From Ilex aquifolium (taxonomy: Eukaryota > Streptophyta > Magnoliopsida > Aquifoliales > Aquifoliaceae), in the NCBI GenBank assembly GCA_951799425.1, contig OX637399.1:34631701-34695700 (forward strand): a stretch of DNA of 64,000 bases, given 5' to 3'. The translations under genes were made by a program, and so were the position numbers. Under the pieces are notes generated by a model. That model saw only the letters and a list, made by a program, of their open reading frames with translations. It did no database searches and was not told the DNA's origin. The first letter of the stretch is position 1. The number at the start of each line of letters is the position of its first letter. This document shows positions 10,641 through 22,698 of this stretch, piece by piece.

Positions 10641-11787
10641 CCATTGAGGGGAAGAGCGGCGGTGGCTAGCGATGTCGCTACTGCTGGCGACGCCAGTAGG
10701 GGATGGAGGAACAGAGCTGTGCTTTCATGTGGCTCTCCATCGTGGTGAGGAACAGAGCTGTGGTCTCTGCTCTATGCACCACCAATAAGTCAGATAAGGA
10801 ATGAGATGAATACAGAAGTTAAACGTGCATTCCACACGAGAAAGCCTTGGTTATTCTACAGTGTAGTCCTCGGCTCTCCTTCATAAGGCTTGTGTAGTCC
10901 ACCCTCAAAAGAACTCCACTTTTAGTAAGAAGTGATTGACTTATTTGGAAGCAATGCCCCTTCGAACACCTCCTTCCTTATACAAAAATATATATTTATC
11001 CTTTTTCGTTTCTTTTTTTGGTCACGTATTTATCTTTTTGTTCGATTTTGTTTCAAGTACCATAGTTTTTTTTGGACAAATAATTGTCTTTTTATAACTT
11101 TATGCTGCTTTTACAATAGTTTATTACGCATTTCTCAATTTACCGTAGTTTTCATAAAAATGTGGTTTAAACCCACTCGTTTCAATACAAAATTGTATGT
11201 AAATCGGAAAAATAAGTTAAAAACTAACATAAAAGGGAAATAAAGTTATAAAATAACTTTAGGTTGGAAATTGATTCTAGAATTTCATAGCATAAAAAGT
11301 GGATCTATTTAGCATAGAGGTGGAGAACACAACATAGAACTTTATGGGGTCACATTGGAAATATCTCATTGAACAAGGTAAGGTGGAGTCCTCATAGCCT
11401 CCTTTTGTTTTTGTCGCCCAATGGCATATACTAATTGAGTGAATGACACTTTGTAACTAAAAGATCTTTAAATTCTCCATTTATCCTCCGAAAGATTAAC
11501 AGTTTCATATTGCATTCCCAATCAGATACAAAGGTTGTAGTGTGATTCAAAATCAATATTTGTTGCTTTATCCGACAAAAAATTTATGTTGTATTTGTTA
11601 TGTTTTTTTGTTATACACAATTAGTTGCATATTACACAATTTCCAGCATTTTACTGGAAAATTTGGTACTCGATTTTATTAAAATGGACCACATTTCTAT
11701 TTTTTTTATTTGATTGATGAGAATTTTAATCTTTCATGATACAAATTAAAAATTCAAATAATCTTTTAAAGTGCAAAATATCGGTTG
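10641..11787. other. Unassigned sequence
   Basis: A short GC-richer patch (10640-10760) resembles a 5'-leader or first-exon fragment but shows no convincing gene. The rest is AT-rich without recognisable features. Confidence 0.4.
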
Positions 11788-12119
11788 TCACTACTTATTG
11801 ACACAATCACTTGAAGAATTAAAGGAAAATCCGACATTTAAGTTTGTTAAACGCGGCTAAAAGGTGCAAAAATGCAGGAAATGTTCTTTAGCGAAGCTTG
11901 TGTGACGCTTTCCATAAACGACGGCTAAACTGGTGTCGGAAAAAGACTCGACATTTAATTACATGCCGGAAATTAGTGGTTAATTTAAATTAGTCAAGAA
12001 TTAGTGGCGTTTACTAAACACTGATAATTAGTGGCATTTATTAAACACCGAGAATTAGCAACGGCCTTTACAACAAACGCCGAGATTGAATGCGGACTAT
12101 CACTGCTTTTCTTATAGTG
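11788..12119 (-). mobile_element. CACTA-like element end or remnant
   Basis: The complement of the right edge starts CACTATAAGAAAAGCAG, a typical plant En/Spm CACTA terminus. Inside are repeated subterminal motifs of the type 'aattagtggcgtttactaaacac' (about 11980-12060), expected as transposase-binding repeats. The left edge CACTACTTATTG at 11788 is only a weak match, and no 3-bp target duplication was found, so the left limit is uncertain. No transposase is present. Confidence 0.5.
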
Positions 12120-12650
12120 AATAAACACTCACATTCTCATCTCTGGCCTGTCGTTAGATTGTCTGCCATCTCATTTTCTAATGGTGGGGTTTTCGAGTTA
12201 GGTGGAGTTAAGTATAGTCAGGTGGCCTTCCCTGGCATTGTGACAATCACCTTTTGAGCTTTGAAACACACCAAAAACGAATGGACCTTAATTTTCTAAC
12301 TTTTTTTCCTATCAAATACCAACACCATGTTTTCTAATTTATTTCCCTAGCATGAAAGTGTAGTTCTAAGTTACGTTTATAATATAAAAACGTGTTTACA
12401 AAACATGCAACTGTGAAATCCACAAAAAAAATGAATCGATCTTTTAGGAGCGTCATTTTTAGGTACCTTTACACAAAAAACATGATTTGTCAATTATAAA
12501 TTTTCAATGTAGTGAAGTTTGTGTTAAAGTATAGTTTAATAGTCATACCTTTAAACGAAGGTGTGCAAAGGGCTCAAAGTAAAGTTCTACTCGTGAGTTT
12601 AATTGTATAAGCCTGCTTGACCATGTGACCAATAGATAAAACATAGTTTC

Positions 12651-13384
12651 TGTTGGTGCTAGACGCAACATCTCGATTTCGGCTTGACCTCCGCGCGTTC
12701 GGGAGTAGCCTTTTACCCCTCAGTACCCGGAGGACTGCGACATGGAGGGACACACCCATCCCACATCGACTGAGGGTCGTCCTTCCCACCCCCATATAAG
12801 GCCTTGGCTCATATGCTTGGATGGGTACCACCTTCATAGCAAGCAGACGCTTATATGGGGGTGGGGAGCACCACTCTCTTCCGATGTGGGACGCACTCTG
12901 CTCCTGCTGGCGAAGAGAGGTAAAAGGCTACTGCCGAACACGCGCAGGTCAGTCGAAATCCTTTGGCAGGGGGGGGGGGGGGGGAATCCCTACCACAAAA
13001 GGGCGCTTTTTGTTGGTGCTAGACGCAACATCTCGATTTCGGCTTGACCTCCGCGCGTTCGGGAGTAGCCTTTTACCCCTCAGTACCCGGAGGACTGCGA
13101 CATGGAGGGACACACCCATCCCACATCGACTGAGGGTCGTCCTTCCCACCCCCATATAAGGCCTTGGCTCATATGAGGTGGTACCCATCCAAGCAGATCT
13201 GCTTGGATGGGTACCACCTCATATGAGCCAAGGCCTTATATGGGGGTGGGAAGGACGACCCTCAGTCGATGTGGGATGGGTGTGTCCCTCCATGTCGCAG
13301 TCCTCCGGGTACTGAGGGGTAAAAGGCTACTCCCGAACGCGCGGAGGTCAAGCCGAAATCGAGATGTTGCGTCTAGCACCAACA
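12651..13384. mobile_element. 734-bp foldback element containing a 374-bp perfect palindrome
   Basis: The element begins TGTTGGTGCTAGACG and ends with its exact complement, flanked by the 5-bp repeat GTTTC (12646-12650 and 13385-13389). The right half, 13011-13384, is a perfect palindrome with two 187-bp arms meeting at AGATCT. The left half, 12651-13010, starts with 165 bp identical to the palindrome's left arm, switches directly into a diverged copy of the right arm, and ends in a poly-G run (12970-12984) and ACCACAAAAGGGCGCTTTT. The TG...CA ends and 5-bp duplication suit LTR-type integration, but the foldback shape also suits a DNA element. No coding capacity is evident. Confidence 0.8.
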
Positions 13385-13389
13385 GTTTC

Positions 13390-14511
13390 TAAACATGCTT
13401 TGACATTAAAGGCCATAGCTTGGAAATAAATTTCCATACAAAGAACACTATGGAAAATAAGATAGAAATCATAATATTTGCAAAAAAAGTTCCAAACTCA
13501 TGGTAAATTGTTAAAAATTTCTACCAAAAAGTGAAGTATTTATTTGACTAAACTCTCTCCGGTCCGATTAAAGGTAGATCATCTATGCCGTGGCTAAGAT
13601 ATTCATGAGGCTAAATCACTCATGCCTTGGTCCCAAAGAATTACTAAAATTCGAATTCAAAATGTCTGAATTTATAATTGGTTAATATTATCACTTGAGT
13701 TAGTTGGACTTCTTCCTAATCTTCATCACAACATTCTTTTGTCAAATTTTATTTTTCTTGATTCCTTTTGTTCTTTTGTTGCTTTGGGTTCTCAGAAAAA
13801 AGGTCATTTTCTTCTTTTCCATAAAGAGAGAGTTTTGATAGAGATCTGTTTTTTTACTTTGACATCCCCAAAGTTATGATTTCTTTTGATTGGTACAAAG
13901 ATATGAGGTGGTTATTACCAAGGTTATTCATTAGATTTGGCAAAACGGGTCCCTAAATCTCTATCTACATCCATTTTGTATGGACATTTAAAAGTTTTTT
14001 AAGTAATAAAACCTCTTTACTAGATTCTTTTCCTTCCATTCTTCCAGTCATGAACTTACATCTGTCCCCTAGTTGTTTCCATACAAATTTGATTCGGGTA
14101 ATGCTGATTAAGCAATACGACAATACTCATTAACCAATGTGACAATACTGACTAAGCAATACTTCAATCTAGTGCTTGATTTTGAACTACAATTATAAAG
14201 TTCATTTTAAAATTTCGACTAATATATAAGACAAACGAATTCCTCTGTAAGACTTTAATTTGTTGTAAGGTTCATCTCATACGCCTGTTGATGGATTTGA
14301 GTATTTGATGCCCTTACCGAAAATGGGTATGCATTAAAAGTGAAGGGATTGATTTCACTTCTGCATTAAAAGTTTTGGATGAAGTCTTTTATTAAGGAAC
14401 ATTGTACTTTGTTTGGAAGCTCGTTTTACTTCGATTTGACGTTTGTTTTCAATTTTGGTTAATCAACATTGTTATATTTGTGCCATATTATTTGGTTCGA
14501 TTTTTTTTTTC
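13390..14511. other. Unassigned AT-rich sequence
   Basis: No gene, RNA or clear repeat recognised. Confidence 0.4.
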
Positions 14512-14693
14512 AGTAATGCTACGCTGATCCAAATTTTGGGATCAAATTAAGAGTTCAAATGACATGGCAGCTGACTTGAGTTTCTTTATTTGATATCATG
14601 TCATTTGGACCCTAATAAAGACTCAAAATAATATGTTGTCATGTCATTTAAGTTTTTAATTTAATTCCAAAATTTGATCAGCATACCATTACT
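14512..14693. mobile_element. MITE, 182 bp, inverted repeats
   Basis: The left part (AGTAATGCTACGCTGATC, then caaattttggga) pairs with the complement of the right part (AGTAATGGTATGCTGATC, then aaattttggaa). Matching 'aatgacatg' blocks lie further in, so most of the element can fold on itself. Flanking T runs obscure the target duplication. Class unassigned. Confidence 0.7.
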
Positions 14694-14949
14694 TTTTTTT
14701 TTTTTTAAAAGTAGCATTAACCATTTGGTTCCCCACATTGGTGGCAATTCACTAGAGGTAGGTGCCCAAACATTTAAGAATCAGCATTTCTTCTCTGCTT
14801 TTGATTAATAATCTGTGTATAGCGTTGTAACTACCAACCATTAAAGCTTGTCGGTCGTGGTGTCTACATGTGTCCCTCTCGAAATGTTAACCTGACCAAA
14901 GACCTACTTGACAACTCCGTCAAGGTTGCAAATCCAAATAAACATCTTG

Positions 14950-15370
14950 GGAAAATTATCTTTTGACCCCCTCAATTATTCCCGCCATCTTACATTGTCA
15001 TCTCAACTATCATGTTTCTCATGTTGCACCACCAATTACAATTATGGGTCTCACAGTGAGTAGGAGTGTCAAAATATGATACGACTTGTTAACACGATAC
15101 GAAATTAGAGGATTTGAGTTTTTCTTAAGCCACTTGTTTAGTAAATGAGTAAATCCGACACGACACGATTAATAAACGAATCGGGTATAGGTGAAGGTAA
15201 TCAAAAAAAATACACGACATGACACATTATACACCAATTATACACGGTCCCTACATAACATGATTCCTTAGACACAAATTAATAAATGAATCGGATATGA
15301 GTGAAGTGTTTATTGACACGAATCTGTCTCACTCGACATAATTGCCAGTCCTAACAGTAAGTATCATTCA
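14950..15370. repeat. Dispersed non-coding repeats
   Basis: The first ~110 bp ('cctcaattattcccgcc...catctcaactatcatgtttctc') recur at 17465-17830 and about 61205-61520. The following 'ccgacacgacacgatta' stretch is a retrotransposon-type fragment with a related piece near 31375-31400. No coding capacity. Confidence 0.45.
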
Positions 15371-15603
15371 TATTGACACAAATTTAGACAGTAGAAACAT
15401 ATATTTTGCTAAAAATGTGCATATTTTTTCTGTCCAAAACATGATTGGCCTTTGAATTTGCGAGAGTATGAAATCAGTTCAAGTAGTTAAGGAGCAATGC
15501 AAGGAAATCAATAGTTAAGGGGGCAAAGAGTATGGGGGTCAAAGTATACTTTGTCCTAAAATCTTAAGTTAATTGTTCAACATGTTTGAGGTCCTTTTTC
15601 ATG

Positions 15604-15612
15604 TATATATAG
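15604..15612 (+). promoter_or_regulatory. Putative TATA box of the F-box gene
   Basis: TATATATAG lies about 93 bp before the ATG at 15705, leaving room for a leader of about 60-65 nt. Its position after the ATG at 15582 argues that translation starts at 15705. Confidence 0.5.
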
Positions 15613-15704
15613 CTGCAACCACCACTTCATTGCTTGCTTCCATTAGTCTTCTTTTCTTTTGTGGCCTAACTCAAACCAACCCATTTGAATACTCTCACAT
15701 TCCA

Positions 15705-18700
15705 ATGCTTTTCTTCTGGATATCTTGCTTCTCTCTCATTCTACTCTGCAAATCCTTTCTCAAGCCACTCCCAACTTGGACAAGGAAGATGAACTTTTTT
15801 CCACCATCCTGGTTGTTGAGACAACTGTCCCTATTTTTCAACTCAAGGTTCAAAAATAGAACAAGGACTCCTATTAGTTTCCTTCAAGTTCTAAAGTACA
15901 GGATTAGTGCAAAACCAGAAAACGTAGAAGAGAGAGAAGAAATTTCCTTATTGGATTTGCCCGACTTGGCCTTGGAATGCATTCTTGAAAGGCTTTCGCC
16001 ACCCGGGCTATGTAGCATGGGAGCAGTATGCAATTCATTGAGAGAGAGGTGTAGAAGTGATCACTTATGGGAGAGGCACATGAAACAGAAATGGAGTAGA
16101 GTGATTGGTGATGCTGCCTTAAGGGAATGGCAATCCCACATTGCTTCAAGAAAGAGAGAAACCATCTTGGATTGCAAGAAGGAAAGCAAAGGATTACTTG
16201 GGAAATTTTCAAGTGTTTGGTCTATTTTTTGGAATAGATCAGAGTTGGATGGCAGTCGTAAGCCGGGGAGTTCTTTGCCTGTTGATTCAATCATGTCTCA
16301 GTATCTTTCTCTTGAGAGGGGCAAGTTCTGGTTCCCTGCTCAGGTCTATAACCGCGAGGTACGTTGATATTTGTCAACTCTTTAAGGTTTCGACCACTAT
16401 TTTAATCATTTATAACTTTCTAAAAACTGGCAAGATATGTGATCACTTGTAATTTTGCGATGCTTTTTTGTAATAATTAGAACTTGATTTGATGAAGTTA
16501 TAATTTTTACTGCCACATATCCATGGTTGATGGTAGATGCTTTTGAATGGTTAATATAGCTATTGAGCAAATTGTCTCTTAAAGGTGCAGAATGGGCTTG
16601 TTGGATTTATGCTGTCATGTTACGATGCTGAACTTCGCTATGATCATCCCACAGACACCTTTAGAGCAAGGTAATGCTGGGGTTTTCATTCAAACATTTC
16701 ACATGTCCTGTTTGGTTTGTATCTTAGAAATTATTTTTGATTTTTAGAAATTATTTTCGATTTTTAGAAATAGTTTGTAGGAGAAAAGTAATTTGATCAG
16801 TTATTTTTTTCTTTTGTTTTTTGAAAATTGCGAACAAAAACTGGGTAAATTTAGAGAACAACTTAGAGCTGTTTTGTATGTTTTTGGAAATAACCTTTTT
16901 AAAATTTTAAAAAACACCACCACCATCCCACCACCACCTTCCAATACCACCACACTCTCATCACCATCACATTTCTGTTTTCATTATTTTCTAGGTTACT
17001 GTCCAAACAACTTTTACCGTTTATTTTGTACTGTTTTTGGAATCATATAACCAAACAAATTCTGCGACACAAAAAACAGTTTTCCAAAACTCTTCCTAAA
17101 AACAGTTTTCAAATATTATTTTTTGAGACGCAAACTAAGCAGGGTCTCACTTTCTCTCGTCTAGCCTTTTTTTTTTAGTGATTGATCCTCTATGCCTAAC
17201 CCCTATAATAAGTGGAAAACGGTTTCTAGCAATGCTATTGGGACCTTCTTTATTAACTTAATTTATTGACTTAATTTACTATAATCGTTACATTGATTGT
17301 GGACCCCATTGAACATCGGAACTTAGTATTAATCCAATAGTTATAATGAAACCACATCATTAAATCAGTAAATTATGTAAAAATTTTAGATCGCATTACT
17401 CTTTCTGAATTATTTATGGCGAGTATTGTGAAATTAATAAAATAATAAAAACTTTACGGGTGACATGATTTTAGACAAATGTTAAATTACACTTCTACCC
17501 ACCCAACTATGTGTTATATCTCATATTTCTCCCTCAAATATCATATTTCTCAAATTACACCTCCAACTATAGTTATTGGTTTCACACTGTCATCTCAACT
17601 ATCATATTTCTTAAATTGCACTTCAAATTATGATTATTGGTTTCACACTACTCTAATCACTGACATTAAGAACGCTTGTTTTACTAAACATTTGGACATT
17701 TTTCGTGCAAAACTTGTCGAATCTATGATTTTGGGGCAATGTGAAACCAATTTATTTAGATGGGAGAACAATGTCACAATTCGATATTTTGGGTGCAAAG
17801 TGAGATCGAGGGCATAGGTTAGGGGGCCTATGTGTAAGTTTCCCTTAGAGAAAGTTCTTTTTCAATACTATAGTCTTAACTCATCCCTATGGTAAGGTGA
17901 AATGGATGTTCAAAGTTACATTCCTGTTTTGAACTTCAATGACTTTGGCATTGTAGGTACTCATCACATGGACGACAAATTATAGAGGACAATGTCGACT
18001 GGAATAGGCTAAGACCACCGGCTGTCAATACTCCACCAACTGTTCTTCATGTATCTGACTGTCTAAATGATTTAAAATCAGGAGATCACATTGAAATTCA
18101 GTGGAGACGAAACAAAGAGTTCGCTTATGGTGTGTATTTTGGATCATACTACCTTTAAAGATCGAATCTGTTAAAATTGGAGACTTTTTTTTTTGTTGAA
18201 TTGGTTACCATGATGTTTTCTAGTTGCACTAATAGATGGGGGCTCAATAATCTTTGCTACATTTATCGCAGGTTGGTGGTATGGAGTTGTTAGCCATTTG
18301 GAATTGTGTGGCGGGAGCGAATTTCATTGCCAATGTGACAGTAGTGGTAAGAAAATCAAACTATGTTTGGGTATTTAGCTTAGCGTTTTCTTCTGAGTTT
18401 TGTAGTATGAGATAAACATGAGGTTTTTCACCCGTTCGTTAGAGAAAACGTGACAGATAACGATTAAAGAATAAGAAAATGCGTTATAGGATTGTTCAGA
18501 CTTACTTCTTAAATAATCAAAACTAAAATTCTTGAATGAAGCACAACTAACAATCAAAGCTTCAATATGTGATTATGTGGCACAGTGCTTGGCAGAACAC
18601 TTACTAACAAGTTCACCCAAAAAAGTAAAACCAAAGAGCATATTGGTAAACAAGTTTCCAATAGTAACATCCTACAGACTTGTAACTTTCATTTAGTGCT

Positions 18701-19135
18701 CATCATAACACTTGGTTGGTACACTAGGCTAATTGAGACTCGGCTAGTCATTCATCTTATAGTTGATCGGTTGTGTCACCAGTTCATCTGCCAGAATATG
18801 CCTAGTTTTCCATGTTTCAATGCTATTTCATATGTGCATTGAACTTTAGCATCGTGTTCATACCGTCCTCTTTTTTTTTTTGAAAAATATAGTAGTTTCA
18901 GATTGTTGCCATTTGTTAAAATTCTTGGAATAAACTCGTGCTGACAGACACAATAACACTGGAGTTCAAGCAGTATGCCCTTGGCTCACAATGGAGACGA
19001 ACAATGATAAATAGGAAGGATCATCGAGAAGTAGGCAATGAAGCAGATGGGTTTTATGGAGGAATCAGAAAGCTTTACGACGAAGAAGAGGTCTCAATGT
19101 GGAAGCAATTCTGGCCGACACAAGCCTCACAATAG
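15705..19135 (+). CDS. F-box protein, At2g26850/At2g41170-like, five exons
   Basis: Exons 15705-16358, 16591-16670, 17957-18129, 18272-18346 and 18948-19135 join in frame through GT-AG introns to 389 residues. F-box proteins of this kind are expected to act as substrate adaptors of SCF E3 ubiquitin ligases through SKP1/ASK. A hydrophobic, possibly membrane-anchoring segment (residues 1-20) precedes the F-box (about 81-130: [20 protein letters not shown], ...[10 protein letters not shown]). The C-terminal part has the plant-specific features of the group: [37 protein letters not shown] and GWWYGVV motifs, ending WKQFWP. ATG 15705 matches the family's usual hydrophobic start and follows the TATA box; an in-frame ATG at 15582 would add 41 residues. 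All splice phases agree and no disruption was seen, so it looks functional. The substrate is unknown. Confidence 0.9.
16707..17144. mobile_element. MITE in F-box gene intron 2
   Basis: The left end (CCTGTTTGGTTTGTATCT) matches the complement of the right end (CCCTGCTTAGTTTGCGTCTC), with further subterminal 'aattattttt' matches. About 438 bp, AT-rich and non-coding, with internal 'aaaacagttttcc' motifs also abundant near 59280-59400. Confidence 0.55.
17465..17830. repeat. Dispersed repeat in F-box intron 2
   Basis: Internally repetitive ('caactatcatatttct...aattacacctc...attggtttcacac' occurs twice) and related to segments near 14950 and 61205. It lies within the intron and has no coding role. 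Confidence 0.5.
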
Positions 19136-19274
19136 TTTTGCACACATCCCTTAACCATCACTCATCGCTCCTCTAGAAGGAAGCATTGTTTCTAACTGTA
19201 TATAAAACCTTTAGGATGTGATAATTAGGCTTCTGTTTTTGTTTAGTTAGATGCTGAGGTATTGGATGTAGGCT

Positions 19275-19280
19275 AATAAA
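19275..19280 (+). terminator. Putative polyadenylation signal of the F-box gene
   Basis: AATAAA 140 bp after the F-box stop codon. Confidence 0.5.
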
Positions 19281-19525
19281 ATGTACAAGTCTACAACTAT
19301 ATGTAAATTTCTATTGAATAATATAATTCTAGGTCGGAAAAACAAATCTACTCTTAATGTTTCAGATGTCCATGAAAGCATTTTTCTGTTTTCTTCCCCT
19401 TTTTTCAAGAGTACAGCTGCATTTTAAGAATTTGCAACAGATTTGGAGAGTTCAATTGATCTTTAATTGATGAAGGATGCTGGTTATGCAAAGTTACACT
19501 TCTTCAAACCAAAACAAACTTGACA

Positions 19526-19526
<1 letters not shown>

Positions 19527-19561
<35 letters not shown>
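19527..19561. repeat. Poly-C tract, 35 C
   Basis: Uninterrupted C run downstream of the F-box gene. Its length is likely unreliable in sequencing. The G-rich complement could form quadruplexes. Confidence 0.95.
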
Positions 19562-19562
<1 letters not shown>

Positions 19563-20516
19563 CTCTTTTCCTCCCACTTCTCCTTCCCAATCCGGGCACA
19601 ATGCTGATTTGCCCTTTACTAGTAGGGGCTACCAGAACTCGTGCTTTTATTTGACCAAATCGAAGCTACTTGTAGTCCTAAGGGGACGTCATCCTCCTAT
19701 AATAGTTAGCAATACTGAAAAAGCTAGTCATTAGTCTGAGGAAAAAAAAAGGGATTGCCTTCGGAAAAAAAAAGGAGCTCGCGTAACTCTCTAGGCCAAG
19801 TTATGGTGGGAAGTCTACTTTCTCACCAACCAATTACCTTCACTCAGAATGATTTTGATGTTACATTCAATATCCCCGTACTCGAGGGGAGCATTAGCAA
19901 GTTCAGTGTTTCAAACCTCTTAAATCAATTGATGGGAGCCTCGAAGTTATATGAGGCAGGAGCAAACTTATGTTAGCCACTGCCCAAACATCAACTGGTA
20001 CAAAGAATAGGCACGATGGGGGGTTTGCTACCATTTGGGGGTTCTCTTGTGGACTTGTAATTCAATGTTCTAAACGGTTAGCGTAAGATTAAAGTTTTTT
20101 GAGACAGTTTTTACAAGTGTTCTCTAATTTTGCCCATTGGACTGGCAATCGGTGGGCAAAAGGCTACAAATCAGATTGTATAAAGTCACATTGAAGCATG
20201 GTGTGCCTTTTGACTCTCGAAAGCTGCTAGTAACATATAACAACCAACTTTGAGGATGGTTTGAGTCTTTTACTCCATTTTAGTCAAGTTAATCCTTAGT
20301 TGAATTTTTGGTTGCTTTGGGTTCCCATTGTCTTTGTGGTTTTGATTTTGTTGCCAAAATCATCCAACTCCAATTCAAGTGGTAATGGTTGGAGAGACTC
20401 ACAAGTTTCATATATTAGTTTAAGATGTTACACAGATGTGGACATGCTTTAATACTCTAATGAACCCTACTTGCACGTAGAGAGATAGGCAAAAGATCGA
20501 AAAATATGATCATAAT
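19562..20516. other. Unassigned sequence
   Basis: Small open frames near 19477-19976 show no recognisable domains and lie next to homopolymers. No supported gene. Confidence 0.4.
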
Positions 20517-21300
20517 TGTTAAGGGAGCCCAATATACATATATGGAACCTATATTCGCCTAAAAGCTTAAGCTTATAGGTGGTGAGCTTATCTATAATAT
20601 AAAATAGGGCAGACTTCAATAAGCCCATCCGACAGTCTCAAATAAACTCATCCAACGGCCACCAATATCCCTCTCAAAACCATTCACATTGTACATTACC
20701 TTCAGACATAGGTTATCCTAGTCCATTATATATTAAGACACTTCTACTTTTTTTTTCATTCACATTGTATATTACCTTCAGACATGGGTTATCCTAGTCC
20801 ATTATTTATTAAGACACTTTTACTTTTTTTTTTTTATCCGATGTAAGAATCTCACACATATAAGACTCAATAATTTTTTCTTTATGTGTGAACCACATCG
20901 GGCTTAGTTATTATTGAGTTTGATCCACCACTATCAACAAGTATCGCGTCTAATCATTACTTACAAGAACTTGCTCTTCCAAGAACTAAGCTTTTACTGC
21001 TTTTTATGAGTTACTGCATTACCACTCTATCAAGAGCCCTTGCACACAAGCCCGGACCCTGCTTTTTGTTTTTTGAGTTGTGTTTCTATGACTTCAATAC
21101 CACAAGCCCATCACATTTAAAGAGCCATCATTGATACCCGCATGCTATACCACTTTTTTGTGAGTTCTCTCAGAATCGTCATCTATCAACTTTGATACCA
21201 TTTGTTGGGGGACTAGGGAGCTCAATATCCAAGACCCAATATACATTTTTGGAACCCATTCACCTAAAAGCTAGAAGGGGTGTGGCCGAAAATTTCCCTA
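20517..21300 (-). mobile_element. Degraded small LTR (TRIM-like) element
   Basis: Two related segments beginning TGTTAAGGGAGCCCAATATAC (20517) and TGTTGGGGGACTAGGGAGC (21204) share 'cccaatatacat...tggaacc...cgcctaaaagc' and resemble a pair of short LTRs. Before the right one, TTTGATACCATTT is the complement of a primer-binding site like AATGGTATCAAAG (tRNA-Met type), placing transcription on the minus strand. No coding capacity; ends uncertain. Confidence 0.45.
20686..20831. repeat. 73-bp tandem duplication
   Basis: Two adjacent copies of 'ttcacattgtacattaccttc'-type sequence ending in T runs, differing at a few bases. Confidence 0.85.
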
Positions 21301-22059
21301 AAATTTATGTAGTTACCAAAGAAAATGTCTAAAATATTACAACTTATAAGAACTTGATATGTTATATGTTGTATATGATCTGAACATATTTAAATTCAAA
21401 GTTGAATCATGGAAGGCACTTTTAATTTGTCCATTCTTTATTTTTTCTCTGGATTTGTGAGAGTTAGATTTGTTTTGGTACGTGAGACGAGACTCATTAG
21501 AGATTTGAAGTTCTGAACTACGTTGTATATTTCTTTTCAGAAAGTAAAATTTACGTACTTAGTAAAAAAATTATCTACAAAATTGCAACTTGCAGGAACT
21601 TGATTTATTGAATAAGAATGGGCAACCATCCTTGTTGCTGATACCCCCATTTTACCTCCATTTTACAATTGTGAACATAAAGAAGAGATTTCATAGTTGC
21701 TCCATTAATAAGTATGGGGTTTCTTTGCTTCAGGATATGAACAGCTTAACCACACAAGAGCTTTCCCATGTTCTTTTATTTATAGCAGATTTGAATCTGA
21801 TCCACCATATCCGGCAAGAATCAGGCCCGTGTTATTGGGTAGAGAAATGAATTGAAGAACCAGCAGACTATTTATATATTTCACACTATAGAACAAATGC
21901 AGCCACCCACTTTAAGCAACATTTGTCAAAGATTTATAGGAAAGTGGGTGGTAACTTAATGAAGTTCCATCACCAGCTGAATCATGTGCTACAATATTTT
22001 ACAACTTAATCATTCATTGACCAAAGAAATAATGCAGGCTGAACTGGTACAAGGAAAAT
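21301..22059. other. Repeat remnants upstream of NLR gene 2
   Basis: 21380-21545 matches the distal part of the copia-like repeat also found at 30636-30690 and 62450-62640. 21640-21800 resembles part of 33500-33600 ('ccacacaagagctttcc'). No gene supported. Confidence 0.45.
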
Positions 22060-22698
22060 CCTCTTTTCTCACTCTGTATCTGCTGTGATTTACTTCTCTC
22101 CATATTCTTTCTTGCTGCTGCTTTCTGGCTCTGATTGCTGAAATTTCTTGCTGCTCCATCCTCCTTTTCTGTGCATCCTTAATCAATACGAGAAACAGAG
22201 GTGCGTCTAAACATTCTCACAAGGTAAATAATTGTATTAATCCCAAAGGTATAGATATCGCTTTAAGACTCAAAACTACCATTGGAGCACATAGCACATG
22301 TTCAAAATGGGGAATTGATCCAATGTGTTGGTGTACTTACAAATAGTTGAACTGGGTCTGTTTTTTTTTTCATTTTATGGAGATCATCTGCAATTATCTT
22401 TTCTCCATGTTGAAACTGATTTTGGATGTGATGTTGTACATAAACTTGTTTTTACCTTAGAATTGATCAAACCAAGTAGGAAGTATTCTTATTATTAATT
22501 GCAATACATGTTCTCTCTTTCACTTTCACTTTCTCCATACTCGGTTATTCTGTTGTCATTGTGCAGCGGATATAACTTTCTATAGAGTTTCTGGTGAATT
22601 TGCTCTGCATCTGTTGAAAATCTTTGCTCAGCTGTGCTAGTTCAGAGGCAAAAAAGGGTAAAAAAAAAAGAAGGAAAGAAAGAAAAAAGAAGTCAAGA
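22060..22698 (+). other. Probable NLR gene 2 leader exon and 5'-UTR intron
   Basis: A pyrimidine-rich leader ends at gaaacagag|gtgcgt (donor 22201). An acceptor ttgtgcag ends at 22566, 132 bp before the ATG at 22699. Pieces of this leader and intron recur near 56225-56410 (leader part) and 30715-30920 (intron part), supporting it as a duplicated gene 5' region. The exact transcription start is unknown. Confidence 0.5.

Noticed and set aside
12574-13392. Several overlapping 60-110-codon frames
   Set aside because: They lie in the foldback element, mirror each other across the palindrome, and encode nothing recognisable.
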